A DNA stretch of 64,000 bases from Coriobacteriaceae bacterium EMTCatB1 (GTDB lineage: Bacteria; Actinomycetota; Coriobacteriia; Anaerosomatales; Anaerosomataceae). Every line of letters starts with the position of its first letter. Position 1 is the first letter of the stretch. Of the stretch, positions 1 through 8,517 are shown piece after piece. The stretch spans positions 1,773,979 to 1,837,978 of the forward strand of contig BDLO01000001.1 of NCBI GenBank assembly GCA_001950395.1, in the 5' to 3' direction. Below the pieces are notes generated by a model. The model saw nothing but the letters and a program-made list of their open reading frames with translations, had not been told where the DNA came from and ran no database searches. Both the position numbers and the translations under genes were made by a program.

Positions 1-1
1 G

Positions 2-625
2 CAGACCGCCCTGAACGTGCTCGGCTTCCCGTGCGGCGAGATCGACGGGATCTTCGGTCCGAGCACGGAACAAGCGGTGCGTGAGTTCCAATTCAACGTC
101 GGGCTGCCGGCAGACGGCGTCGCCGGCGACGAGACCCTCCGCGCGATCCAGCGGCTGCGCCACGCTTGGCAGGGCAGAGACCCCGCCGTGCCGACCGAGC
201 TCAGGCGCGCCTCTGTGGCTGCAGCGTCTGCGATGACGGGGCGTGCCGTGCGGTTCGAGTGGCGCGACCGCTCGCTTCGAGCGGTGTGCGAGCGCGCGGC
301 CAACCTCGTGCAGGCCATCACTGAGGGAGCGCGGGCGACCGCGGCGGAGCCGGAGGACCCGGACGAGGGCTTCGATGCGATCGTGGCGCTGGCGGCCGCT
401 GCGGGGGACGACAAAGGGCTGCCCGTGGCGCGGCTCGACCTGAGCGATGCGGCACGGTCTGCATCCAGGCTGACGATGGCGCTTGCGTCGGCGAGCCATC
501 GCCCCGCGCGCGTGATCGCTCTCGCCGACGAGCCTCGAAACGAAGAAGAGATGCAGCGCCTCGCCGTACTCGTGGTAGACGCGCTGGCCGCCGCGTTTGG
601 GAGAGCCGACCGCCCGGTGGTATAA
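2..625 (+). CDS. Peptidoglycan-binding domain protein, 5'-truncated
   Basis: The open frame runs in from the left edge, so the N-terminus is missing. A GTG at 17 could be read as a start but lies inside the domain. The first 45 or so visible residues match a PG_binding_1 fold: a GIFGPSTEQAVREFQ stretch followed by GLPADGVAGDETL. That family binds cell-wall peptidoglycan and is usually attached to a hydrolase. The remaining 150 or so residues are Ala-rich and I do not recognise them; an amidase-type catalytic domain could lie upstream of the window. The next gene is an NlpC/P60 endopeptidase, which supports a cell-wall role. The stop codon TAA lies inside the TATAAT of the next gene's promoter. 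Confidence 0.75.
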   Translation, partial: QTALNVLGFPCGEIDGIFGPSTEQAVREFQFNVGLPADGVAGDETLRAIQRLRHAWQGRDPAVPTELRRASVAAASAMTGRAVRFEWRDRSLRAVCERAANLVQAITEGARATAAEPEDPDEGFDAIVALAAAAGDDKGLPVARLDLSDAARSASRLTMALASASHRPARVIALADEPRNEEEMQRLAVLVVDALAAAFGRADRPVV

Positions 626-626
626 T
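597..626 (+). promoter_or_regulatory. Promoter for the NlpC/P60 gene
   Basis: TTGGGA (597-602) is followed after 18 bp by a perfect TATAAT (621-626). It overlaps the 3' end of the preceding gene. Transcription would start near 633, which leaves a leader of about 35 bases before the GTG start at 667. Confidence 0.6.
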
Positions 627-666
627 CTGCAGGTTGTTGCCGCATACCCGATGGTGGAGTCACGCA

Positions 667-1683
667 GTGTTGTCTTGCTCATACCGCTCTCGCTCGCTCG
701 TCGCGCTGCTCATAGTGCTCGTGGCTGCTTCCCGACCGATCGCGGCCACGGCTGCCCCTGCTGACTCGAAGCGTGCTCAGGCAGAGGCCGTTCGCGCGCA
801 GATCGCCGAGCTCGACGAGAAGATCGAGATCGCGTCTGAAGACTACAACGACGCTCAGATCGCGTACGCGTCGGTCACGGCGAAGCTCACCAAGACCGAG
901 CGGCGCCTGAAGGACCTTTCGTCGAAGCAGGAGTCACTCGAGAAGAGGCTGAGCGTGCGTGCGCAAGAGATGTACCGGAAGGGACCGCTCGGCACCCTCG
1001 ACCTCCTGTTCGGCGCGACCACGTTCGAGGAGTTCGTCACGGCGTGGGACCTGCTCAAGTCGATGAACCAGCAGGACGCCGACGCCGTTGCAGCAATCAA
1101 AGCGACGAGAGCGGAGGTTTCAAAGGCCCGTGCGGAGCTGAAGCGCCAGCAGGCGGAGGCCAAGAAGCAGCGCGACCTCATGCTCGCTCGCAAACGCACC
1201 ATCGAGCATCAGCTTGCGGAGCGCAAACGTCGGCTTGCGGGCCTGGAAGACGAGATCGCGCGGCTCGAGGCGGAGGAGCGCGAGCGGGAGCGACGGGCGT
1301 GGACGCCCCCGCCCGACCTCGGCGACCCCGTCCGTGCACCGCGAGGGTCGGTCGTGCAGATCGCGCTCAGCAAGCTCGGGACGCCGTACCGGTGGGGCGC
1401 ATCAGGTCCTGACGCGTTCGACTGCAGCGGCTTCACGATGTGGGTGTACGCGCAAGTCGGCGTGAGCCTGCCGCACAGTTCGCGGGCGCAGTACGACTGC
1501 GGGGAGCGGGTGTCGCGTGCGAACCTGAGGCCCGGCGACTTGGTCTTCTTCGGGCGTAGCAGGATCCACCACGTCGGCATCTACATCGGTGGCAACCGCT
1601 ACGTCCACGCACCGCACACAGGCGACGTCGTGCGCATCTCCAGTCTCGACCGGGCCGACTACGTGGGCGCGTGTCGTCCATGA
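667..1683 (+). CDS. Secreted NlpC/P60 peptidoglycan endopeptidase with coiled-coil N-terminus
   Basis: This 338-aa protein likely cleaves peptide stems of peptidoglycan outside the cell. The start is a signal peptide (SRSLVALLIVLVAASRPIAA). A long charged coiled coil spans about residues 35-215 and resembles the PcsB/CwlO regulatory arm. The C-terminal NlpC/P60 domain has Cys253 in FDCSGF, His302 in HHVGIYIG and a third polar residue, His314, in YVHAP. I chose GTG 667 because GGTGGAG lies 7 bases upstream. A TTG at 634 is also in frame but would sit at the predicted transcription start. In related proteins the coiled coil holds the enzyme inactive until FtsEX or a similar partner engages it; that link is inference here. 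Confidence 0.88.
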   Translation: MLSCSYRSRSLVALLIVLVAASRPIAATAAPADSKRAQAEAVRAQIAELDEKIEIASEDYNDAQIAYASVTAKLTKTERRLKDLSSKQESLEKRLSVRAQEMYRKGPLGTLDLLFGATTFEEFVTAWDLLKSMNQQDADAVAAIKATRAEVSKARAELKRQQAEAKKQRDLMLARKRTIEHQLAERKRRLAGLEDEIARLEAEERERERRAWTPPPDLGDPVRAPRGSVVQIALSKLGTPYRWGASGPDAFDCSGFTMWVYAQVGVSLPHSSRAQYDCGERVSRANLRPGDLVFFGRSRIHHVGIYIGGNRYVHAPHTGDVVRISSLDRADYVGACRP

Positions 1684-1745
1684 TCTGCGCGCGGAGCTGG
1701 TGTATCTGAAGATGTGACGGGCCGGGGGGCTTGGAGGGGGCTGGA

Positions 1746-2960
1746 ATGGGCGTTCTTGGTCCGCTGAGGAACCGCGAGTACCGCAAGCTTTGGTTCGCTC
1801 AGCTCGTGTCGGTTCTCGGCGACAAGATCCATCAGATCGCCGCGAGCATCCTGGTCTACAAGATAACGGGCTCGCTCGTGCACGTCGGCGCGATGCTTGC
1901 GGTTACGACGCTGCCCGCGGTCCTGTTCGGCATCCCGGCAGGGGCGGCCGTCGACCGTGCGGAGCGGAAGCGCGTCATGGTCACGGCCGACGTAGTGAGG
2001 GCAGCGCTTGTCCTCGCCATCCCGATCCTCGCCGAGCACGGTATAGGGTTCTTCTATGCGGCGGCGTTTCTCGTCGCCACCGCCTCGCTGTTCTTCGAAC
2101 CGGCGCGCTTCTCGCTCATCCCAGACCTGGTTCCAGAAGAGGAGCTCACTGCCGCGAACTCGCTCGACCAAGCCAGCATCGCCGTGTCTGAGATCGCAGG
2201 GCTCGCCATAGGAGCCGGTCTCGTGGCTGGCCTTGGCACCTTCGACGCCTTCGTCGTTGACGCCGCGAGCTTCGTCGTGTCGGCTCTCGTGATCGCGCGG
2301 ATGGCCGTCCCGGCTCGCAGCGAGGTCGCCGGCGGAGCAGAGGAAGCGCCCCCGTTCGCGGCTCAGATCGCAGAAGGCGTCCGTACGATCCGCGAGCACT
2401 CGATCATCAGCGCCCTCACGGCCACGTACGCTGCCGCAGCGCTGCCGATGGCGGCGGCCAATGCCGCCATGCAGGGACTGGCGCTCGTCCGGTTCGGGCG
2501 CGGGCCCATCGACGGTCGAGCGGTGGGACTCGCTGCTATCGATGCAGCTGTCACCGTCGGGCTGCTCGCGGGGAGCGTCACCGTCGGCCAGAGCGGCAAC
2601 AGCCGCTCCGGTCGCAAGTACGTGATCGCATTGGCGGCAGCGGGTGTGTTCCTGGTCGGCACGGCCAGCGCGAGCAGCATCGTCATGGCCTTGCCGTTCG
2701 TCTTCCTGGTAGGGGTCGCGAACATGTGGTTCTACGTCCCAGCCAGGTCCATCCTGCAGATCCACGCCCCGAGCACTCATCTCGGCAGGATATACGCGGT
2801 GTGGCGTACGCTCACGCACGCGATGCTGGCTGCGGGGTACGCGGTAGCAGGCTTCCTCGCGCAGCGGTTCGGCCCATCGACGACGCTCGTCTGCCTCGGC
2901 TGCGGGATGCTGGGCATCTCCGCGTATGGCTGGAGTCGCGCATCTCTGCGGGAAGCATGA
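1746..2960 (+). CDS. MFS transporter (MFS_3/EntS-like)
   Basis: A 404-aa integral membrane protein with about 12 hydrophobic segments. It starts MGVLGPLRNREYRKLWFAQ, the opening typical of MFS_3 exporters. The loop between helices 2 and 3 carries GAAVDRAERKRVM, a variant of the MFS motif-A GxxxDRxxRRR signature. Such proteins export siderophores, drugs or metabolites using the proton gradient; the substrate cannot be told from sequence. ATG 1746 is preferred over the in-frame TTG 1731 because GGAGGGGG ends 5 bases before it. It stands between a cell-wall hydrolase and pilT with no clear operon partner. Confidence 0.85.
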   Translation: MGVLGPLRNREYRKLWFAQLVSVLGDKIHQIAASILVYKITGSLVHVGAMLAVTTLPAVLFGIPAGAAVDRAERKRVMVTADVVRAALVLAIPILAEHGIGFFYAAAFLVATASLFFEPARFSLIPDLVPEEELTAANSLDQASIAVSEIAGLAIGAGLVAGLGTFDAFVVDAASFVVSALVIARMAVPARSEVAGGAEEAPPFAAQIAEGVRTIREHSIISALTATYAAAALPMAAANAAMQGLALVRFGRGPIDGRAVGLAAIDAAVTVGLLAGSVTVGQSGNSRSGRKYVIALAAAGVFLVGTASASSIVMALPFVFLVGVANMWFYVPARSILQIHAPSTHLGRIYAVWRTLTHAMLAAGYAVAGFLAQRFGPSTTLVCLGCGMLGISAYGWSRASLREA

Positions 2961-3033
2961 CCCTGCACTCGGCGTCTCGAACGCGGTATGCTTCGTAGGT
3001 ACGCAGTCGACGGCGCTTGCGTGGTGAGGGCTC

Positions 3034-4137
3034 ATGGCGGAGATCGACGCACTCCTGAAACTCATGGCCGACCGAGGGAGCTCGGACCTGCATATCAAGG
3101 TCGGCAGTCCTCCAGCGATTCGCCTGAACGGAAAGCTCGTCGTCCTGCGCGAGCTCCCGGTGCTCACGCCAGAGGCGACTAAGGCGCTCGCGCTCGGCAT
3201 GATGGACGAACGGCAGCGGCAGTCGTTCGAGAACCACAGAGAGGCCGACTTCGCGTACTCGGTGCGCGGGGTCGGGCGCTTCCGCGTCAACGTCTTCTAT
3301 CAGCGTGGCAGCGTCGGCATGACGCTTCGCCGTGTGACGACCGAGCGCGCCTCGATCGAGGAGCTGGGCCTGCCTCCGGTGGTGCGGCGTCTTGCCGATG
3401 AGCCGCGCGGCCTCGTGCTGGTGACCGGCACTGCCGGCTCCGGCAAGACGACGACGCTCGCGGCGATGATCGACCACATCAACCACACACGCGAGGGGCA
3501 CATCATCACGATCGAGGATCCGATCGAGGTCTTGCACGAGGACGACAAGTGCATCATCAACCAGCGCGAGATCGGGATCGACACCGAGAGCTACGCGGAT
3601 GCGCTGAGGCACGTGGTCAGGCAAGACCCTGACGTGATCCTGATCGGCGAGATGCGCGACCACGAGACCGTCTCCGCGGCGCTCACGGCCGCCGAGATCG
3701 GCAACCTCGTGCTTTCGACGCTCCACACCATCGACGCGACCGAGACCATCAACCGCATCATCGACTTCTTCCCGCCGTATCAGCAGAAGCAGATCCGCCT
3801 CATGCTCGCGTCGACGCTCAAGGGCATCATCTCGCTGCGGCTCATCCCATCGATCAACGGCGGTCTCGTGCCCGCCGTCGAGGTGCTGGTGATGACGGGC
3901 ACCATCCGTGAGTACATCATCGACCCGGACAAGACCTACCTCATCCGGGATGCTATGGAAGACGGCGAATACTACGGCATGCAGACCTTCGACAAGAGCC
4001 TGCTCACGCTCTACCAGCAGGGAAAGATAACGCTCGACGACGCGACGGCCATGGCGGCCAACGCCCACGACTTCAAGATCAAGGTCCGGCAGCTCGGCAT
4101 CACGCCGCAGCAAGCCGCCGAGACCGGCATCTACTGA
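3034..4137 (+). CDS. pilT: Type IV pilus retraction ATPase PilT
   Basis: A 367-aa hexameric secretion-family ATPase that in other bacteria depolymerises type IV pili at the cytoplasmic face of the inner membrane. Walker A is GTAGSGKTT at residues 132-140 (Lys138). The Walker B/Asp-box region is DVILIGEMRD at 200-209, and the His box contains STLHTIDA. Length and the AIRLNGKL-type N-terminal domain fit PilT rather than the larger PilB. GGTGAGGG precedes the ATG. No other pilus gene lies in the window, so pilin, PilB and PilC would have to be elsewhere. The family assignment is firm. A twitching role is inferred. Confidence 0.93.
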   Translation: MAEIDALLKLMADRGSSDLHIKVGSPPAIRLNGKLVVLRELPVLTPEATKALALGMMDERQRQSFENHREADFAYSVRGVGRFRVNVFYQRGSVGMTLRRVTTERASIEELGLPPVVRRLADEPRGLVLVTGTAGSGKTTTLAAMIDHINHTREGHIITIEDPIEVLHEDDKCIINQREIGIDTESYADALRHVVRQDPDVILIGEMRDHETVSAALTAAEIGNLVLSTLHTIDATETINRIIDFFPPYQQKQIRLMLASTLKGIISLRLIPSINGGLVPAVEVLVMTGTIREYIIDPDKTYLIRDAMEDGEYYGMQTFDKSLLTLYQQGKITLDDATAMAANAHDFKIKVRQLGITPQQAAETGIY

Positions 4138-4305
4138 CGGCGCGCTTCGCGGGAACGCAGATGATGTCGCGTCCTTCTACGGTTGCAGGTCCAACGCCAC
4201 GCCTGCACGCTGCCACAACGGGCCCCACTACGCGCAGCAGTATCTTGTGCGCGACTGCCGGCGTTTTCCCTGTGGAAGGCAACGTGGCGGCCTGCGGGAG
4301 CCACG

Positions 4306-4866
4306 GTGCAGCAGATGGACGTTGAGAGACTCATCCGCAGGGCGCAGCAGGGCGACTCCCGAGCGTTCGCGCGGCTGTACGATCTGTTCTTCGACCGTGT
4401 CTTCGGATTCGTGCGTGCGCGTGTGAGCGATGTCGAGGACGCGAAGGACCTGACGGCGACCGTCTTCATGCGGGCATGGGAGGCGCTTCCCGCGTACGAC
4501 GTGCGCGGCGTGCCGTTCGCCGCGTGGCTCTTCCGGATCGCGCGCAACGCCATCATCGACGAGTACCGGCGTGCGTCTCGCGAGCCGCAGAGGGTGCACG
4601 AAGAGGACGCCGAGGCCGTTGCGGATCCGCAGAGCCTGGATGAGACGGTCATCGCGCTCAGCGATGCGCAGCGGGTGCGCGAAGCGCTGCGAGGACTGAC
4701 AGAGGAGCAGGCGGCGGTGATCGTGCTGCGCTTCTTGTGGGACCTGCCGATCGCGGAGGTGGCCGACGCGCTCGGCAAGACGGAGGGCGCAGTCAAGGCT
4801 ATGCAGCACAGGGCCGTGCGCATGCTGGCGAAGCGGCTGGCGGAGATGGCAGATGACGCATCGTGA
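4306..4866 (+). CDS. ECF-type RNA polymerase sigma factor
   Basis: A protein of about 186 aa with sigma-70 region 2 (LYDLFFDRVFGFV through FAAWLFRIARNAIIDEYRR) and region 4 (LTEEQAAVIVLRFLWDLPIAEVADALGKTEGAVKAMQHRA). It lacks regions 1 and 3, as in ECF factors. GTG 4306 lies 5 bases after GGGAG; ATG 4315 is the alternative. The open frame extends further upstream, but that part is not sigma-like. Its 3' end overlaps the next gene by 14 bp. The downstream DUF5667-like membrane protein suggests the actinobacterial ECF/DUF5667 pairing, where the partner may act as an unconventional anti-sigma factor. That pairing is inferred from context. Confidence 0.88.
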   Translation: MQQMDVERLIRRAQQGDSRAFARLYDLFFDRVFGFVRARVSDVEDAKDLTATVFMRAWEALPAYDVRGVPFAAWLFRIARNAIIDEYRRASREPQRVHEEDAEAVADPQSLDETVIALSDAQRVREALRGLTEEQAAVIVLRFLWDLPIAEVADALGKTEGAVKAMQHRAVRMLAKRLAEMADDAS

Positions 4867-5653
4867 TCATATAGAGAGCGGGGATTCCGTCGTCAGGCGG
4901 GCGGTATCGGTCGCACTGACTGAAGGCGCAGACGAGGCGCGCCGCTCGATCAGGTCTGCGGTGCTCGATGCTGCGCGTTCTGATGCGCGCTGGATGCCTT
5001 TCGGGAGGCTCTCGCGACGCGCGGCGGCAGCGCTCGTGGCTGTGACGCTCGTCGGCAGCGGCGCAAGCGCCGCGGTTGCAGCGGCGCGACCCGGAAGCGC
5101 CGCCTACGTGCTCAAGCGCGCTGCGGAGCGTCTCGCTCTCGAAGTCGTTCCGAGCGGCGCGTTCGAGGATGCCTTGCAGGCCCATTTCGCGGAGCGTCGC
5201 GCTGCAGAGATGCGCGAGCTGCTTCGAAGCGGCCTTGACGAGCAGGCGCTGCAGCGGGCGCTCGACAGCATGGGCGTCTCGGCCGGGCAATCCGAGGGCG
5301 GTCAAGGAAGCGCCGAAGACGCGCTCAAACGCGAGCTTGAGCAGCTCGAGGGCGGTTCTGGCGCTCAGCCTAGCCAAGACATGTCGGGTGGCGGACGAGC
5401 GGGCATCGGAGCCCCAAGCCCTGGCCCCGTCGACTCGTCGGCGTCGGGCGGCGGCTCGTCGGGCGGCGGCTCGTCGGGCGGTGGCTCTCGCGATGGTGCT
5501 GCTCCTCAGTCCCCGTCTGGCGGGAGCTCGCAGCGGGAGCGATCCCCAGACTCGTCAGCCGGTCCCGGAACGAGCGGTTCGACCGACGCTACCGGCGGCG
5601 CTCCCCAGCAACAGGGGCCGAGCGGAGCCGGAGGCTCACGGCGGCAGCCCTGA
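4853..5653 (+). CDS. DUF5667-like membrane protein, putative partner of the ECF sigma factor
   Basis: A 266-aa protein with one transmembrane segment near residues 45-75 (RRAAAALVAVTLVGSGASAA). It is followed by a PGSAAYVLKRAAERL stretch and a helical AHFAERRAAEM region, as in DUF5667 proteins encoded beside ECF sigma genes. The last 100 or so residues are low-complexity Gly/Ser/Pro, probably an extracytoplasmic tail. The start overlaps the sigma gene by 14 bp, so translation is likely coupled. No zinc-binding anti-sigma motif (HxxxCxxC) is present, so any anti-sigma activity would be of a different type. Function is not established. Confidence 0.7.
   Translation: MTHRDHIESGDSVVRRAVSVALTEGADEARRSIRSAVLDAARSDARWMPFGRLSRRAAAALVAVTLVGSGASAAVAAARPGSAAYVLKRAAERLALEVVPSGAFEDALQAHFAERRAAEMRELLRSGLDEQALQRALDSMGVSAGQSEGGQGSAEDALKRELEQLEGGSGAQPSQDMSGGGRAGIGAPSPGPVDSSASGGGSSGGGSSGGGSRDGAAPQSPSGGSSQRERSPDSSAGPGTSGSTDATGGAPQQQGPSGAGGSRRQP
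5444..5488 (+). repeat. Three tandem 15-bp repeats encoding Ser-Gly-Gly-Gly-Ser
   Basis: The unit TCGGGCGGCGGCTCG occurs at 5444-5458 and 5459-5473. A third copy at 5474-5488 has two substitutions. It codes for the Gly/Ser linker of the DUF5667-like protein and may vary in copy number between strains. Confidence 0.85.
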
Positions 5654-5754
5654 GACCTGGTTTCAACACACGCTCAACATCAAGTCCGTCACCCTGAGGG
5701 CTTCCTCGCCGTTTTCCGTGATGAACGCCGGATACGACGAGGAGGTGAGCGCAG

Positions 5755-6258
5755 ATGCGACGGACGAAGATCTTCGCAGCACTGGTGGCGGCAGTCGCTC
5801 TGGCATTGCTCGCATCGGCGCCCGCGTGGGCAGGGCAAGGCGGCTCTGTCGGCGGTGGCGCCGGTTCTCAGCAGCATGAAGCCCGCTCGGGTTGGGACGT
5901 GGCTCCGCCCGCCGAGGATGCCCAGCTCGACCGAGACCGCGACTGCGTGCAGGACCGGACCCGGGACGGCTCGTGCCTTGAGTGCCCCGGCACGCCTCTG
6001 CAGACGCAGACGCGGGAAGGCGCTCAGGCTGGGAGCGGTGCTGACGACGCTGTCGAAGCGGCAGACGTGAGCGCATCGGTCGAAACCCCCATCCGTGCGC
6101 AAGTCCGCGAGCGGGTGAGGATCGAGAACCTCACCCGGGTCGAAAACCGGCTTCGCGTCCTCGACGGAGTGCGCGGAGGCGATGGTGACACGGTCGGTCT
6201 GGTGAGGGCCGCGCTCAAGCTCATGGAGCGGCTGAGGGCCTGGCTAGGAACGCTGTGA
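5755..6258 (+). CDS. Secreted protein of unknown function
   Basis: A 167-aa protein with a clear signal peptide (MRRTKIFAALVAAVALALLA, cleavage after APAWA). The mature part is acidic, Gly-rich and charged, with two cysteines in DGSCLECPG and a helical Arg-rich C-terminus (VRERVRIENLTRVENRLRVL). I recognise no domain. GAGGAGGTG precedes ATG 5755. It lies 100 bp after the DUF5667-like gene in the same direction and ends at a strong terminator. It may be the last gene of the ECF operon or a target of that sigma factor. Confidence 0.7.
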   Translation: MRRTKIFAALVAAVALALLASAPAWAGQGGSVGGGAGSQQHEARSGWDVAPPAEDAQLDRDRDCVQDRTRDGSCLECPGTPLQTQTREGAQAGSGADDAVEAADVSASVETPIRAQVRERVRIENLTRVENRLRVLDGVRGGDGDTVGLVRAALKLMERLRAWLGTL

Positions 6259-6284
6259 AGCGTTGTGATGGTGGGTTTGGCGGC

Positions 6285-6320
6285 GAGAAGCGCCCTTCTT
6301 ACGGGGCGCTTCTCCGTTTT
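6285..6320 (+). terminator. Intrinsic terminator after the secreted-protein gene
   Basis: A perfect 11-bp stem, GAGAAGCGCCC (6285-6295) with GGGCGCTTCTC (6304-6314), has an 8-base loop and is followed by CGTTTT. It also covers the stop codon of the convergent minus-strand gene. On that strand it has no T-run, so it acts mainly on the plus strand. Confidence 0.8.
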
Positions 6321-6655
6321 CTGGAGACCCACCAGGCCAGGACCGCTGCGCCGACGATCGCACCTGCAGTGTCGATCGCCCAGTCCAGCGGATCGGGAGT
6401 CCTGCCCGGAACGAATGCCTGATGGAACTCGTCGGTTACTCCGTACAACGACGCGAGCGCCACGGCAGGCAGCACCCGGGTCGGATCGGGCAGCGCATAC
6501 AGGACGAGCGCGCCCAGGACGGCGTAGGCGCCGAAGTGCGCGTACGGCGCTATGCCGCTTGGGACGTCCGAGCCCGGCCGGGAGGAGAGCCAGAAGATCA
6601 CCGCCATCCACGCGGCTGCCGGAGCCCATCTGAAGACCACGCCTCGGATCCGCAT
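6299..6655 (-). CDS. VanZ-family membrane protein
   Basis: A 118-aa protein with four predicted membrane segments and the VanZ signature: FWLSSRPG near the start, a HFGAYAVLGAL segment and DEFHQAFVPGRTPDPLDWAID. VanZ-like proteins are linked to glycopeptide resistance in enterococci, but most members are uncharacterised. AGGAGAG lies 5 bases before the chosen ATG at 6655. The longer upstream frame is not VanZ-like. The 3' end overlaps the terminator hairpin shared with the convergent gene. It is divergent from the EamA transporter gene. Confidence 0.85.
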   Translation of the reverse strand: MRIRGVVFRWAPAAAWMAVIFWLSSRPGSDVPSGIAPYAHFGAYAVLGALVLYALPDPTRVLPAVALASLYGVTDEFHQAFVPGRTPDPLDWAIDTAGAIVGAAVLAWWVSRKRRSAP

Positions 6656-6776
6656 GCAGCTCTCCTGAGTCGTTTCGAAGACACGGGTGGTGAGTGTACC
6701 ACGGGCGATGCGCCTCTTGACGCGACGGAGCGACGGTGCGAGGGTGATGCGCGTCCGTCGACCGTGAGGAGGCCCC

Positions 6777-7688
6777 GTGAGCCGGCGCTTGGCGCTCGCC
6801 GCCGTGGTGGTGTCTGCCGCCTGTTTCGGGACGCTTGGCGTCCTCGCGTCGCTCGCGTATCGCGAAGGCATGCAGCCGCTTCCGCTGCTGGCGTGGCGCT
6901 TCGTGCTGGTCGCGCTGCTCATGGGCGGGATCCAGGCGCTGAAGGACCCCAGCGCGCTGCGCGCAGGCGTCAAGGACTGGTGGCGGTACGCCGCTCTGTC
7001 GATCACCGGATACGGTGCGGCCTCGGTGTGCTACTTCTTCGCGCTCAAGCACGCGAGCGCTTCCATCGTCGCCGTCCTGCTGTACAGCTACCCAGCGATC
7101 GTCGCTGGTTTGAGCGCCGCGTTCTTGCACGAGCGGATGACTGCGGCTCGCGTCGTGGCCATCGCACTCACAGCCGCCGGTTGCGCCTTCGTCGTTCAGG
7201 CATTCTCCCCGGGTGCGCGAGCGAGCGCAGTCGGCATCGCTCTCGGCCTGGGTGCAGGATTGGGCTACGCGGTCTTCAACGTGCTCTCGCATCGGTGGTT
7301 GCCGGGCCGGTCGCGGCTCGTTCTGATGACCTACACCTTCGCGATCTCCGGCGTAGCGATCGCCGCCTTGTGCCTGCTCACGGGCCAAGACCTCTCCCCG
7401 GCTGGCTGGAGCGCCGTGGCGTGGTGGCTGCTGTTGGCGATAGTGGCAGTGCCGACGGTCATGGCGGTGCTGCTCTACCTCGGCGGGATCCGTCGGCTTG
7501 GCGCAGCGCAAGCAGCGATCGTCTCGACGACGGAGCCGCTGTTCACCATCGCCTTCGCGGCTGCGGTGCTGGGCGAGAGGCTGGCGTCGTCGCAAGCGCT
7601 CGGAGCCGCTCTCGTGCTCGCGGGTGTGGTCTTGGCCGAGATGCGAGGGAGCGGCGGCGCTGCACCAGACGAGCTGGCGTCGGTGTGA
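6777..7688 (+). CDS. EamA-family (DMT superfamily) transporter
   Basis: A 303-aa protein made of two EamA repeats with about 10 transmembrane helices. Each repeat ends with the family pattern, first AIVAGLSAAFLHERMT, then TEPLFTIAFAAAVLGERL. Members export amino acids or other small metabolites across the cytoplasmic membrane; the substrate here is unknown. GTG 6777 is preceded by GAGGAGG. It is a single gene, divergent from the VanZ gene and convergent with the membrane protein that follows. Confidence 0.87.
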   Translation: MSRRLALAAVVVSAACFGTLGVLASLAYREGMQPLPLLAWRFVLVALLMGGIQALKDPSALRAGVKDWWRYAALSITGYGAASVCYFFALKHASASIVAVLLYSYPAIVAGLSAAFLHERMTAARVVAIALTAAGCAFVVQAFSPGARASAVGIALGLGAGLGYAVFNVLSHRWLPGRSRLVLMTYTFAISGVAIAALCLLTGQDLSPAGWSAVAWWLLLAIVAVPTVMAVLLYLGGIRRLGAAQAAIVSTTEPLFTIAFAAAVLGERLASSQALGAALVLAGVVLAEMRGSGGAAPDELASV

Positions 7689-7694
7689 GCGCGC

Positions 7695-8411
7695 TCAGCG
7701 CGCAAGAAGGGTGCTTGCGAGCGTCGAGGCAGCTGCCCCGAGAGCGTGGCCGCCGTACGCCCAGGCGACGAGCCTGAGCGCGTCGCTCTTCGAGGCGCCT
7801 ACGGACGAGAGCGCGAAGTAGGCGGCGACAGCCGAGAGGGCGAACCCCGCGAGCCCGAATCCCGGGAAAGCGCTGAGCGCGAGCGGCGGAAGCGCCACGG
7901 CCCAGGCGAGCACGACGCGGTCGGCGGCGACGGCTGCAGCGGCAGCGAGCATCAGGAGCACCGCGAGCCGCGCGACCGACCACACGACGAGTCCCGCAAT
8001 GTACGCCCAGAGAGCCTCCTCGCCTCGCAGCCCGAGCAGACTGCTTGCGATCGACGCCCCGAGCGGCGCAACGACCGACGCCGCGATCACCAACGGGGCT
8101 TCACGTTCGCCGATGCTCGCAGTGGTCTGTGGGCGTATCCAAGATCGTAGGGTGAGCGTCGCGGCTCGTCCCAGCGATGCCCACGGCGCGGCGGACCGCA
8201 GCCACCGCAGCGCCGCGGCGAGCGTCGCCCGCCACCACGCGAAGGCACGTGTCGTGCAGGCGACGACGCGATCTTGGGAGGTGTGGAGCCTCTCGCGGGT
8301 CGAACGCGCGAGCTTCGGCAGCGATCGGCTCCGGCCGTAGCCGGACACGCGCGCGAGCGTTCTGCGCCACCAGTAGAAGACGCCCCGTGCCACCTCTCGT
8401 GCCCGCGCCAT
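7695..8411 (-). CDS. Membrane protein of unknown function (Yip1-like topology)
   Basis: A protein of about 238 aa. A basic, Trp- and Arg-rich cytoplasmic N-terminus of 110 or so residues is followed by about five hydrophobic segments in the second half. The pattern (WAYIAGLVVWSVARLAVLLML, then LPPLALSAFPGFGLAGF) resembles Yip1-domain proteins, but the match is only by general appearance. ATG 8411 is preferred because GGGGAG lies 5 bases upstream; the frame is open for another 60 codons. It converges with the EamA gene and is divergent from the PBP gene. Confidence 0.6.
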   Translation of the reverse strand: MARAREVARGVFYWWRRTLARVSGYGRSRSLPKLARSTRERLHTSQDRVVACTTRAFAWWRATLAAALRWLRSAAPWASLGRAATLTLRSWIRPQTTASIGEREAPLVIAASVVAPLGASIASSLLGLRGEEALWAYIAGLVVWSVARLAVLLMLAAAAAVAADRVVLAWAVALPPLALSAFPGFGLAGFALSAVAAYFALSSVGASKSDALRLVAWAYGGHALGAAASTLASTLLAR

Positions 8412-8517
8412 TCCATCTCCCCGGCGTGCTACCATGCTCCCGACCGTCCCGGCCGCATCCTTTCGACAGGATACCGGACTCCGTGACCAGGCAGCGGCCG
8501 GGATGCTTGGAGGTCGT

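Noticed and set aside
8434-8517. ATG 8434 as the start of the class A PBP
   Set aside because: The added 28 residues are not membrane-anchor-like and overlap the promoter space of the divergent gene. GTG 8518 has a better SD just ahead of the anchor helix.
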